Positions 21,228 through 33,111 of a stretch of DNA of 64,000 bases are shown here, one piece after another. The stretch is from positions 434,001 to 498,000 of the forward strand of contig JARGSG010000018.1 in the NCBI GenBank assembly GCA_030374805.1, written 5' to 3'. Below the pieces are notes generated by a model that saw only the letters and a list, made by a program, of their open reading frames with translations, was not told the origin of the DNA and made no database searches. The first letter of the stretch is position 1. The number at the start of each line of letters is the position of its first letter. A program made the translations under genes and the position numbers. The DNA is from Gracilaria gracilis (taxonomy: Eukaryota; Rhodophyta; Florideophyceae; Gracilariales; Gracilariaceae).

Positions 21228-22137
21228 ATGGATAGCATACCATTTGCCGCAGTGCTAAAGGGGCTTGACAAGCTCGAAACAATTGGTAGACGATTCGTGG
21301 AGCGTGCAGACATATCGCAAGATAACAAAGAAACTCTTCGCCGTCTCGACCATCTGTATAAAGACACAACTGAACATCTTGAACGAGTTACAGCGTCTCC
21401 GACCACACATTCCGTGCTTACCACTCGACTAGGCCATTTTGAAACGCTTTTGCAACAAAATGCTGAGAAGCTTGAAGCCTGGGAAATGAAGGTAGAACAA
21501 GCCAATTTTGGGAGCAGGGTTAGACGAATGAAGCAAATCCTCGACAAATGCGAAGCGGATGCCAAGGAGTTCTTTCAGTTCCTTACCGAGCATGTATCTC
21601 CTGCTCTCAAGAAAGAGGAAAATCGGCCATCTCAAAAGTACATACCAGCCAACAACGTTCCAAGAAATCCGCCCCGACTGTCGCAGGATTATTTCAACCC
21701 CAATACTTGCGAAGGCAAACTGAAGACAGCTGTTCTGGACCAAGGAGGCACAAGGGTCATTGCTGTTGTGGCCTATGGAAAGGGAGGGGTTGGGAAGACT
21801 TGCGCTGTTCGTGGACTCGCTACGGATCCAGATATTAGGAAGAGGTTTCCTGGTGGTACGCTGTACATTCAGCTAGGAAACGATTCCACGATATCAACCG
21901 TAATTCAAGGGATCGCGAGAATCGTTCTTCGGACCGGGGGCGAGAGTTTAGCAAAACAGCTTCGAAACGGAAGACGCCTTCAAGATGCCTCTGACAAGGC
22001 ATCGGTTTGGTTCCGGCTGTATACGTGTCTTCTATTGATCGATGACATTTGGTGGGAGAACGAAATTGACATCGAAGTTATCAATGTTCTTCGTACGATA
22101 CTGAACGACGAAAGCCGCGTGGTGTTTACGTCGAGGG
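21228..22137 (+). pseudogene. NB-ARC/WD40 (NLR-like) gene, 5' part
   Basis: Starts at an ATG. Residues 1-130 are a predicted all-helical N-terminal domain without a recognised signature. The NB-ARC nucleotide-binding domain follows, with P-loop GKGGVGKT at residues 184-191, Walker B LLLIDDIWW at 268-276 and an RNBS-B-like VVFTSR at the break. The frame is cut by element C at 22138; GAGGG just before it (22133-22137) is repeated at 33107-33111. Joining 22137 to 33112 restores VVFTSRDTRFLPG in frame. NB-ARC/WD40 proteins act as signal-transducing ATPase switches (for example in immunity or cell death). The role in algae is not known. Confidence 0.92.
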
Positions 22138-22397
22138 TGTAGCGAACTACGCAAGTCGTTTCGATGATGAAGTTCGATGCCCGCTCTTTACTGAGAAGGC
22201 GTCGAGTCGTGGCTTAAATGCCACGACTGCGCCGGCGAAAAAGGGTAGCGAAACTAGTCTAGGGTGCTCCTTGCGCAATGGTCACCTACGCGGTTGCTAC
22301 CTACGCGCGCGTGATTGGAGGCGGAACCTGATTTCTCTTTGGGTTTCGCCTGCAGCGCAGAGCCGTAAACGGCGTCTTAGAGCCGTTAACGGCTTCA
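22138..22397 (-). repeat. LTR of element C (3' LTR in element sense)
   Basis: 260 bp. Contains a strong internal hairpin around GTCGTGGC-TTAAAT-GCCACGAC and repeated GCCGTTAACGGC-type palindromes near its end. Confidence 0.9.
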
Positions 22398-22407
22398 CTC
22401 CCCTCCT

Positions 22408-25400
22408 TCAAAGAGAGAGTTGCAAACGAGCTTTCTGCGCCAATTCGGCTGGTGTGTTCTTGCGATTAAGCAAGCGCTTCAGCATGACAGAAACATCGGC
22501 GTAGATGCGCGATAGAGGTTCGATAGTGTCCTCATTCGAACCTCGTCCCTTCCAGCGGACCTGTACCATGAGACCTTCGGGCTTTTCCACAAGTTTTATC
22601 AGCCGTGCAACAGGCATGCCGGTCTCAGACGAAATTACATGCGACATGATAGCGTCTGTATCCAATGAGCCGTCATAATAATACTTCAGCCTGGAGCCAT
22701 GTATGTCCTCCGCAGCTCCGTTGCGAAGGTCTTCCACTTGGAAAACATAATCCGAGAGTGCTTTCAGAATACGTCGAGGGCCGCGCCAGCGCAGGGCCAA
22801 CTTTTCACCAGCGTGAAACTCTTCACGGGCAACCAAGACAAAATCTCCTTCCACAAAGTTGGGAAGAATTCCCTTCCTGGATTTCTTCCTGGATGCTTCT
22901 CGATTCTTCTGTAAACCATCCTGTACCAGTGGATGCAACGCAACACACACGTCTTGTAGGGCTTTGATGTTTAAGCAGCGCTCGCGAACGACATTTGAGA
23001 CTTCCGTTGTCTTCTGTGTCGAAGATCTTAGAAATGATTCAATCGGAGGTGTCGATTTCATGCCCATAAAAGCTGTGACAGGCAAGGTATCCATTCGATG
23101 AGGCGAGGGAGAATTGTTCAGGACGCTCTGAACTACCGGTAGTAAATCGGTCCACTCCTTGAAGTCCATCTGTAGTTCCGATGTCAGCGCTCGTAGTGTG
23201 CGCAAAATTTCCCTCCCTAGGCGCTCGACTGCGCCGTTGCTCCACGGAGTATAGGGAATTGTGAAGTGGTGGGGGACGCGGAGAGCCTTGGAGAGTAAGC
23301 GCACGGTCTCGTTTCGAAAATGAGTGGGACCATCCGACATGAGGCCATTTGGAACTGCGAATGCTGCACACCAGTCGACAATCGCCTGCGCCGCGTTCTC
23401 AGCTGCAGTGCTGTGGAATGCAAACATCCACTTGTAGTCAGAGTGATCGTCCCTTAGCATGAGAATATACTTCTCTCCACCATGGCTGGGTCCGATCTCG
23501 ATGTAGTCGAACTGAAGCAAGTCGTTCGGCGCGGTGCCATGAACTGCGGGACCGAACGGTCGGGGAACCTTTGCTCCACCAGTTGTGGAAATGCAGTGGA
23601 TGCAAGTGCGGACAAAGGTGTGGATGTCATCCCTTTGTGTCGGCCAGAAGAACTTTTGGCGAAGGTTTGCCCTGGTTGGGTTGCGGCCGCGATGTCCAGA
23701 GGGACCCGTATGCGCGATTATGCACAAACGAAGCTGAAGCTCCTCTGCACTCTTTGGAATCCATATCGCACCATCGCTGAATTTCCAGAGGCCATCTTCC
23801 TTTCGTAGACCTGCTGGTCGCGAGCAGTCACTTGCTGACTGCACCGCGGAAATTTCGTCGGCTGTTGGCCATGAAAAGTCTTCCGCAGAGCTTGAGGGTA
23901 GGACAGGAATCTTCACCAGACGGCGTACTGTTGGTGAGGCGGCCCAACGCGTGAGCATGTCTGCCCACACATTGAATATGCCTTTGATGTGAAAGCACGT
24001 GTAGTTGTACGCACTTAACTTCACTGCCTAGCGAAGGACCTTGAGAACGGATGGTAGACTTAGATCCGGGATGATTGAAAGCGGGTCAAAGATGAAAATG
24101 AGGTTGTTGTGATCGGTGTAAAGATCGAAACCTGCTGAAATTGCAACCATCCAATGCATTCGTTCCAGAGTGGACAGAATAGCAAATGCTTCTTTTTCCA
24201 GAGTTGACCATCCTAGCTGTGTAGAGTTGAAAAGACCAGAGCAGAAAGCCAAAGGACTGTGGCGTTGCTCTTCGTGAGGTTTGTTCAGATCGGACAGGGG
24301 GACTTGCGTGATGATTCCAGACCAGATGTTGTCAGAGGCGTCTGTATACACTACAAGTCTCTGTTCCTCGTCCCTGTGAGAGAGTGTGACGCTGTGTGCA
24401 AGGGCATCTTTGCACGCACAAAATGCCTTGGTTTCGTCGTCGGACCATCCAAGCGATGCGAGATCTACCTTGGCCACGGACGTCTTGGTGCGCTTGCCAG
24501 CCTTCGTATACACCTTCTCAAGAAAGTGATGCAGCGGTAGGGTGAGGTTGAAGAAGTCTGGGATGCTCATCTTGACCCACTGCAGGGCACAAAGGAACTG
24601 CTGCAAGTGTGCCCCGTTGGATGGAAGTTCCATTCGGAGCAGACCTTCGAGCTGTCGAGGATCGTATTTCACCCCTTCCCCAGTAATGATTCTTCCACAC
24701 CAACGAATAGACGTTGCAAACAAGATGCATTTCCTGGGATGCAGGCGTATGGAGTATTCTGCACAAAGCCTGAATAGTTTTCGAATTGCCTCTAGCAGCC
24801 CATCCACGGACTTGTTGTGCAACAGAATGTCGTCGAGCCGGTACAGAAGCTATCGACGGAGTTCTGTCGGAAAGATTTCTGCTAAGACAGACTGAAGGTG
24901 GGTGGTTGCGTTAGTGGTGCCGTGCAGGACGCGAGTCGGCGAGAAAATCCCATCGGGGGTGATAAAGGACTGGAGCGCTTGAGAGTCTTCGTGGAGGGGA
25001 AACTGCCAATACCCATGAGAAAGGTCGAACGTGGCAAAGAATTTCGAACCTGCGAGTTTCGTTAGTTCTTGCTCTATGTTCGGCATCGGGAACTGGTGTT
25101 TGACGGTGTACTTGTTCACTGGGCGGAGATCCAAGGTGAATCGAAAACGAGCTGGGCCCGGCTTCGGAACAATCAAAGGTGCGCTGGCCCATGCTGAGGT
25201 TGAGTTGGCGTAGACCATTCCAGTCCGAACAAGGTCTCCTACAAAGCTTTCGAGAAACTTTCGTTGTTCTTGAGAGTAGTTACGGAGTCTTACCCGTTCA
25301 GGCTTTGCGTCTGGCGTAAGTTCAATCCTCAAGGGCCTGATATGTGCTGGTGGGCCTGCTGAGAGTGAGACACGAAAAATGTTCTTGTGTTCCTGAATAA

Positions 25401-25588
25401 TGGTGTTCAGCTTATTCAAGTGATTCTCACTCATGCCAGTCCGGCGTGCGCCTTCCACCATATCGGTGAGTGCAGCTTCAATGTCATCGTGCTGGTCATT
25501 GTCAATGCGGTCGAGTAGTGCGGGGTCAGGAAAAGGGTCCTGGTCCTGTCTGGCGGCGTTGTAGTCCACTCGTGGGCGGTTGGAGGCG
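22408..25588 (-). pseudogene. Pol of element C (RT, RNase H, integrase, chromodomain-like)
   Basis: One frame with two nonsense codons: TAG at 24850-24852 just before the catalytic YRLDDILLHN, and TAG at 24028-24030 before KLSAYNY. RT has FDLSHGYWQFPL; RNase H has VVYTDASDNIWSG; integrase has CIHC, FDYIEIG, SDGPTHF and GAVERLGRE. The C-terminus has a chromodomain-like VQVRWKGRG. RT before integrase confirms Ty3. The RT Asp pair is preceded by L instead of the usual aromatic/I. Upstream it continues at 31204 after removal of element D. Confidence 0.88.
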
Positions 25589-26046
25589 TGTTGTTGGATG
25601 TCGGCTGATAAAGGGAATTCTGGATCAGGCGCCAACTACGGTAGAAGGGTTGGAAAGAAGGAGAAAGATTGAGGCAGCTAGACAGAGCGGGCACACCCAC
25701 ACGAAGTTGCTCTTCTGTGTGAGTCACCGTCCAGGAGGAAGGACGGCCTTTTATGCGTACCCCAGCCAAGCCAGTTGACTGCTGACTTGACAGACGTGAT
25801 TGCACTTGTACATCACGCTAGCAGCCAAAGGTTCCGCAGGAACAAGATGGTAGGCGTCTAGAAAACTATCTGACGTAACCCTGACTACGCAATTTCCCGT
25901 ACTGTCCGTTTGTTGACGTACTGCACGTTTATCTCGATTTGCGCGCATATGCGTACGCGGCTTAGTCCTGACGTCAGCCAAGACATGTATGATGCATTGA
26001 TGTATGTCCAACGCAGAGCAGCAACGGTGATGCAGAGTAGACAACA
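25589..26046 (-). repeat. LTR of element D (3' LTR in element sense)
   Basis: 458 bp, almost identical to 30746-31203, so the insertion is very recent. Confidence 0.92.
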
Positions 26047-26081
26047 GCGCCCCGTAAGAATTGAAGAGCAGAATGAAAATC

Positions 26082-29000
26082 TTACATGTTTGCAGCAGCG
26101 ATGTTGCTTTGCCGTTTCGTTCCCGTGGCGGACACCTCCTCCAGGTATTCCTTGACAAGAACTGGAACGTCGTCGCGGAGAGAATCCAAGGACACCCAAT
26201 CCGTTTCACTTTCGGAGAATCCACGCCATTTCACTAACAACTCGGCAATCCCCTTCCTCAGTCTAATATCCTCAAAACGATCAATTACGAGTAGTTCCCC
26301 TTGCTGATAAGAAAGGTAGTTGCGTAGTTCTTCAGTGACCTCGAACTCTCTGTTGCGGAAAAACTTCAACCTTCTTCCGTGGACCTCCTGCTTCTGACCA
26401 TCCAGCAGCGACTCAATGACAAAGATGTACTCCGATCTGCACTCTACGACACGAAATGGCCCCATCCACTTCAGAGAGGGCTTTCGCGTACGTTCGCGTT
26501 CCAAGACGCCACGGAGAACAAAGTCACCCTCCTGAAAGTTTGGAGCACGCACGTTAGTCTTCCTGTTGTGTGATTCAACAGCCTTTCTTCGTTTCTCCGT
26601 GCATCGTTCCGCTACCTCTTTGTGCATGGAACAGAGGGCCTTCTGTGTTTCTTCAATATTGCGGAGTTGTTTTCCACGGATGTTATCGAGAGACAAAATT
26701 CTTGTCTTGCCTCCGACTTTCCTTGTGATCGCTGACAACGGGGTATCCTGCCTGTGGCCTGTGAATACTGTGAGTGGGCAGCGGTTACCCAGGCGGTCCA
26801 AGATAGAGCTGTTGAGAGCAGCCTGAACCACGGGCAAGATACTTGGCCAACAGTTCTGTGGGAGTTGAAATTCCGAGAGCAGAGCTCTACACGCTCTCAA
26901 AAGCTCGCGGCAAACCACTTCCACAGTTCCATTTGACCATGGACAATATGCCAGAGTGAAGTGGTGAGATGAATTCGTTTTCTCCTTAAGGTGCCGCACC
27001 ACTTCGTTCTTGAAGTGCGAGCCCCTGTCAGAAATCCATTGAGTTACTACCCCAAAGGCAGCAAACCACCGAATTAACTCGTCAGCAACTACTTCTGCCG
27101 TAGTCTCCGTTGTGGGAACCAACCAAACATACCCGCTGTGGTCATCCTTAAATACAAGGACGTACAGTAGGTCGTCCTGTCCAGGAGACATGTAGCAAAA
27201 ATCGAAATGTAGCAGTTCGTTTGGCTTCTCGGCGTGCAAAGCATGTCCCAATGGGCGAGGAATAGTCTTGGCCGGCTCGGTGCAGAGGCAGTGAAGGCAG
27301 GTTTTCACGAATGACTTCAAATCGTCATCCATGTTCTTCCAGTAAAAGAATGCCTTCGTGGTTGCAAGAGTGACTTTCGAACTTCTGTGCCCGCCAGACC
27401 CAGTGTGCGCTGCGACAACAATGCGCAGCTTGAGAAGATCTGAGTCAGATGGGACCCACAGTACGTCTTTCTCGTTTCGGATTCCGTCTTCGGTCTTCGT
27501 GAACCCCTTTGGAGGCACCTCCTCTGTTGATAACTGTGCCTCTTTGACTTGGTGAATGTCAGGCCAGTCGAGCTTGCTGTCCGTGCCGGGGTTGATTGGT
27601 GCTACCATAAGAGCCTTGCATCGTAACATCTTGGCGGCGACAACTGTCCTCGTGGGGTTGACAGCCCAACGGGTCAGCATGTCGGCCCATACGTTCTGCA
27701 CGCCGGGCAAATGCTCTACCACGTATCTAAACCCACTGAGTTTGATAGCCCAGCGCATCAATTTGCTGGCCGTTTGTCTCGAGATACCAGGGTTCCTCCC
27801 GTACGGGTCGTACAAGTACACAAGGTTGGCATGATCTGTGAAGATGTTTACCTCACGTCCGGTAACCAAGTAATCAAGACGACACATTGATTCCACGATA
27901 GCAAAGCCTTCCTTTTCGGGTACTGACCAGTTGACAGCTGATCCTGTAAAAGAACCCGAAAGGAAACAAAGAGGCTCGTGTTGCTGCTCTTCGATGGCTT
28001 TGTGTCGGTCCGACGCAGGCACTTGTGTAAGAATGGCTGACCAATGCGTATCAGACGCATCTGTAAATAGACACAGATGATGATCGTGCTTAGGATGCGC
28101 AAGCTTTACGGCGGCGGTCAGTTGATTTTTGATGTCAGCAAATGCTGAATCGAGCTCGGCGCCCCATGAGTCGGTGATGGAAAGGTTGCGCAGGGCGCGT
28201 TTGGTTCGCTTTCCAGCCTTTGCGTAACAGCTCTCAAGCAGTTGATGCAGAGGAGCGATGCGTTCAGAGTAAGCGGGAATTGAATTACGCATCCAATTCG
28301 TTGCACACACGAATTGCTGGAGCTCGCTCGCCATACTGGGCTTCCGCATTTCTGTGAGAGCTTCATAGTGTCGTGGGTGATACTGTACTCCTTCTGCTGA
28401 GATGATGCGCCCACAGAACTGAACTTGAGAAGCGAATAACGTGGTCTTCTCCGCATGAATCTTCAAGCCGATTTCTTCACAGACAAGAAAAAAGGTTTCA
28501 AGATTGGCAAGTAGATCTTCTTCGCTCTTGGCATACAACAGAAAATCGTCGATCCACTGTAAAAGGTTCGACACTCGTCCCTCAAACTTGTTCGAGAGTA
28601 CGGCTTGAAAGTGATTTCCTGAGTCACTACCGCCTTGCAAGAGGCGTTTGGAGGAGTAGACTCCGATTGGAGTTTGAATGGACATCATTTCCTGGGACTC
28701 TGCAGAAAGTGGTACCTGCCAATAACCGTGGGCTAGGTCAATTTTGGCAAAGCATGTGCTTCCCGAAAGATCCTGGAAATGCGATTCCAGATGTGGCATA
28801 GCGGACTGGATAGGTACAGTGCGTGCATTTGGGCCACGGAGGTCTACAGTGAATCTCAGCTTTGTCGAACCAGGTTTCGGTACTGCGAGGGCTGGCGATG
28901 CCCACCTGGCTGACGGATTCTTGTAGATGGCTCCCATAGCCTCCAGTTCGCGTATCGTTCGGATGATGAACTCTCTCTGTTGTGGTGCGTAACGTCTGTG

Positions 29001-30685
29001 CGACGATCTGTACGGCTTTGCATTTTCAACAGGAGTTATGGTCAGAGGTGGGACGTCAACAGCAGGGTCTGCACCCAATTTGATGCGAAACACGTCTCGA
29101 TATCGGTCGAGAATTGCGGCCACCTTCTGCATTCCATCGTTTGATATTCCGTTTCGTCTTGCCTCAGTTAGAATCTTCTCGAATGCTTCATCGATAGATT
29201 CTTTGGTATCCTTCCCTATGCCCGCTGCGAGGCACTCGGGCAATTCGATGGGGTCGTCATCTGCACTCATATAAGACATCCCCTGATACCTGGCCGTAGC
29301 GAGCTTGGCTCTCTTCGTATCCAACTGGTTCACGTGCTTGTCGTGGATTTCGTTTCTCACACGAATGAGATGTTCATTGAGGTTGAAACCAATTGAATTC
29401 AAGAACGGACGACCGAGTAGAATTTCTTCGAGCGGATTCTCAACTACATAGAATTCGACCCCACGAACCCGAACAGGAATATTGGATCCAGGGAGGAAAT
29501 TTGTAACGGTGAGTGTTACTGAACGGGACGAGTGCGTGTCAGGGTCTTCGTCTGATTTGAAAACGCCTGTGAGATACACTGGGTTCCCGAAGTTCTTGAC
29601 CGGAAGATTGGGAACAGAAGAAATCAGTCTACTGTAGAGGTTATGATCAATCGCGCTGAAATCCGACCCGGAGTCACCAAGCGATAGATCGAACACAGTG
29701 TCTTCCAGAGCAACACGGAATCTACTTGCATCGCTGTCAGGCAGAACCGTCGTTGGAGTGCCCGAACCTCTCATAGTCTTCGCCTTCTTTACATCCTTCT
29801 TCGTATAGTGCTTCTCGAAAATTTCCCTCTTCCGTTCAGTTGACGTGATGGGACAATCTTTGAGACGGTGAATCCCGCCACACTTTTCGTTCAGGCAAGG
29901 CTCAGACCATTCTGAGTCTTTTCGTTTTCCCAAACGAAAAGTGGAATTCCGAAGTTGCGATGCTTCCTTTCCGTTGGCATTTTCGACTTTTGATGTCGAA
30001 GCCTGCTTTCGGGGGCGGTCATGTAGCTGCTTGGACTTCTGAGGGTTGACACGAGACAGGGCGGTTTCCGTGAGAGAGAGCTCCAATGCTATGTTGGCCA
30101 CCTCATCCTTGAACAACTTTATATCAGAAAGCTGACTTTTCGTCCATCCTCTGCGTAGCATCTTGATCCTCTCCTGCAACACATTTGGCTAAAATTTGCT
30201 CACAAGGCGATCGAGAAATTTTTTCGCCATATCACTGTCCTTCAACACCTCCGAGGCGTTGTTCTGATCAAGAGCAGTGATGACGTCAATGACAAAGTTT
30301 GCTACACCTCCGCAGGGGTCCTCCCTGTTGGGCTTGAACGTGACGTGCCGCAGAGTGGCGTCAATTCGTTCCGATAGATCCTTCGGTGTAGACGTCGAAG
30401 CCTTCTCGAACCAAACCTTTACCATGTCTAGGTTGCTTCCTCTACTGTAGAAGCATCTCCAATTTCTCCAATGAGACAAAGAGCGTGCAGCGTAGCAGAA
30501 TCCATGCAATCCTTAATAGAGGCCAGTGAAAGCTTCGAGTTGTCATCACGGTCTTTGTTCACATCATCAACCTTAGCCTTGTAGGCAGCGTAGGATGTCT
30601 CAAATTTGATCAATGACGGCTGATCTACTGCCTTCAATAGCGGTGGCTGAATTACGGACACAACTCCGTAGTTTGACGTCGCCAT
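26082..30685 (-). pseudogene. Gag-pol of element D, one frameshift and one stop
   Basis: ATG at 30685 (MATSNYGVV). Gag shifts frame near 30430, and an in-frame TAG lies at 30189 (KF*PNV, where element A has KFKPDV). From 30182 the frame is open for 1,366 codons. It contains a zinc finger CLNEKCGGIHRLKDC, protease SLGDSGSDFSA, RT WIDDFLLYA, RNase H LFTDASDTHW, integrase HTGSGGH...CLHC with DFCYMS, SDRGSHF and GTVEVV, and a chromodomain-like VKWRGFSESETDW. Integrase and RT are intact, so only gag needs translation through two lesions; it may be mobilised in trans. Confidence 0.92.
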
Positions 30686-30745
30686 GGTTCACAGCATTCA
30701 CCAATATCAACTTCAGCACCCTTACTCTTTCGAATCAAAGCGCTT

Positions 30746-31203
30746 TGTTGTTGGATGTTGGCTGATAAAGGGAATTCTGGATCAGGCGCCAACTACGGTA
30801 GAAGGGTTGGAAAGAAGGAGAAAGATTGAGGCAGCTAGACAGAGCGGGCACACCCACACGAAGTTGCTCTTCTGTGTGAGTCACCGTCCAGGAGGAAGGA
30901 CGGCCTTTTATGCGTACCCCAGCCAAGCCAGTTGACTGCTGACTTGACAGACGTGATTGCACTTGTACATCACGCTAGCAGCCAAAGGTTCCGCAGGAAC
31001 AAGATGGTAGGCGTCTAGAAAACTATCTGACGTAACCCTGACTACGCAATTTCCCGTACTGTCCGTTTGTTGACGTACTGCACGTTTATCTCGATTTGCG
31101 CGCATATGCGTACGCGGCTTAGTCCTGACGTCAGCCAAGACATGTATGATGCATTGATGTATGTCCAACGCAGAGCGGCAACGGTGATGCAGAGTAGACA
31201 ACA
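30746..31203 (-). repeat. LTR of element D (5' LTR in element sense)
   Basis: 458 bp. Followed on the plus strand by AGGCG, the target duplication. Confidence 0.92.
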
Positions 31204-32785
31204 AGGCGACTCGAGAGCCTTCACTTGCACCACTGGCCATACAGTCCTTGTGGAGCCTCGCGATCATTAGACGGCTTACGTAGCCGTCGTTGGAGTTGAC
31301 AGTTGGGTTGCCGACCTCTGAGCAATCGGCGCCATTCAGTGCAAACCGATTGTTGTCAAGCAGTGTCTCTGTGTCAACTCGAAGGTGGCGTAAAACGGGG
31401 CGTCTGATTAGCAGTTCTTCACAGGCCAGGTCGTTGTCGGCTACTAGAAAGGTGATGTTGACCAGTGCCAGGCTGCCGGAGGACAGATGCAACACGGTGC
31501 GTGGCGCAGTCCACGATCGGGAGAAAGCAAAACTCTGCGGTTCCGAACCAGACTTCAGAGCTACCGATAGGTGAGTTGGCTGGATGGCTGATATTTTGCC
31601 AATGCCTTTCAGAGCAGCCATTTCGGCTAGACTCGGGGACACAATACTGTCGTCGCTGCCGTCATCACACCTACCAGTTCCATCAAGGCAAGTCCTACCG
31701 TCAGAGACGGTGATAAGACAAGACGAGTTGTTTTTCGACGTGGACGGCGGTCGTAGACGGTTGACCGTGCCTTTGCTTTCGCCCTTGTTCTTCTGACTGC
31801 GAGTGGATTTGGCAGGACCGTCTGCTGCCTTCTGAGCCGCAAAAACGGCTTTCATCTCCCGCTTTTCCTCATCTGTAGACTTCTGACAGTCGTCAACCCA
31901 ATGCCGTAGCCCTTTCTTCTTGCAAGGTGGGTATGGGCATGGTGGCAATGGTCGTCGCGATCGGGATTTGCGTGGCTCGCTGCTCGAGCGAGCAGCATTG
32001 TTGGAGTGTCTGTGAGACTCCGAACTGCATTCTTTCTGGTCCGCCTTGCGGGAGCGTGATGACAAGTTCTGCGGTGTTGGGCCGTTACCCAGATCTTCAA
32101 ATGACTGTGAAAGCTTCATAGCATGCTGAAAGAAAGCTGGAAAATCGGATTTGAGTTCCATGTGCGAGAAAGCAACGTTTGCTTCCAACTTAGTCCGAAA
32201 CCATGTTGGTCGGGCAGCGGAAATGACGTGTTTGACGGTGATCTTTGGCCGGGATGTAGTGACCCATTTCAACCCGTTGCGTTTTAACAGAGAAAGGTAA
32301 GATGCAAAAAGATTTTCCATTCGCATTGGTGCAGAGGGATCTGACATATCCATTTTGAGTTCCTTCTCGACAAGCAAATTTAGAGACGGTAGAGAGATGG
32401 CAGTCTTCTTTGTCTTCGCTCTCTCTTCTAAGAAATCTCGAAGCATTTCGTCGGTCAACATGTCCACGTCGGAGAGGTTTGGAATGAGATTCAAATCGAT
32501 GATAGACTGTATCCATTCTGGATCGACACAGTAGGTGAGATTGACTGGTCGTACGGGTTCAGTGGTCGTAGAGTCTACCACAGCAAGCTGGAGTGCTCGT
32601 GCTGTGATTTCCTTTCGATACTGGTCGTAGGCGTTTTAAAATTTCCTGATCGAAGCAGAGTCTGTGTGAACAAGACGTGGATGGTTGGTTGAGGTTGACA
32701 CAAAATTCGGTTCTGTGTACATAACCTGCGTTTGCGACGCATCCGTGTGGCTGCTTTCGCCAGGGTTCGACTGAGTGTCGGACAT
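31204..32785 (-). pseudogene. Gag and protease of element C
   Basis: ATG at 32785 (MSDTQSNPGE). About 50 codons later a frameshift at the AAATTTTAAAA run (about 32636-32640) moves into the frame that runs open to element D. It contains a gag body, a basic RS-rich stretch, a Cys/His motif CPYPPCKKKGLRHWVDDC and a protease-like DGTGRCDDGSDDSIV. Ends at SRVA where element D enters. Removing D joins it to the RT part at 25588. Confidence 0.82.
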
Positions 32786-32846
32786 TTCGGTGATCGAACG
32801 AAATAGATGTTGAACGTTAAACTAGAGTGGTGAAACCAGTGATCAC

Positions 32847-33106
32847 TGTAGCGAACTACGCAAGTCGTTTCGATGATGAAGTTCGATGCCCGCTCTTTAC
32901 TGAGAAGGCGTCGAGTCGTGGCTTAAATGCCACGACTGCGCGGGCGAAAAAGGGTAGCGACACTAATCTAGGGTGCTCCTTGCGCAATGGTCACCTACGC
33001 GGTTGCTACCTACGCGCGCGTGATTGGAGGCGGAACCTGATTTCTCTTTGGGTTTCGCCTGCAGCGCAGAGCCGTAAACGGCGTCTTAGAGCCGTTAACG
33101 GCTACA
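32847..33106 (-). repeat. LTR of element C (5' LTR in element sense)
   Basis: 260 bp, ends TGTAGC...GCTACA. Followed by GAGGG (33107-33111), which continues the NB-ARC gene. Confidence 0.92.
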
Positions 33107-33111
33107 GAGGG

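Larger units (their letters stand above)
25589..31203 (-). mobile_element. Ty3-type LTR retrotransposon D, nested in element C
   Basis: 458-bp LTRs at 25589-26046 and 30746-31203, TGTTGTTGG...GACAACA, differing at about two positions. AGGCG is duplicated at 25584-25588 and 31204-31208. The internal coding part is closely related to element A, and the sequence next to the 5' LTR (AAGCGCTTTGA on the sense strand) and the polypurine tract (TACGGGGCGC) are shared with A. The LTRs are largely different from A's. Confidence 0.93.
22138..33106 (-). mobile_element. Ty3-type LTR retrotransposon C, in the NB-ARC gene, interrupted by D
   Basis: 260-bp LTRs at 22138-22397 and 32847-33106 begin TGTAGCGAAC and end GGCT(T/A)CA. 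They are flanked by the duplication GAGGG. The sense strand is minus: the purine tract GGAGGGGAG lies next to the left LTR. Gag is at the right end, pol at the left. Element D is inserted between the protease and RT coding parts, and rejoining across its AGGCG duplication restores the frame (…VASNRPRVDY). LTR differences are about four in 260. Confidence 0.93.
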
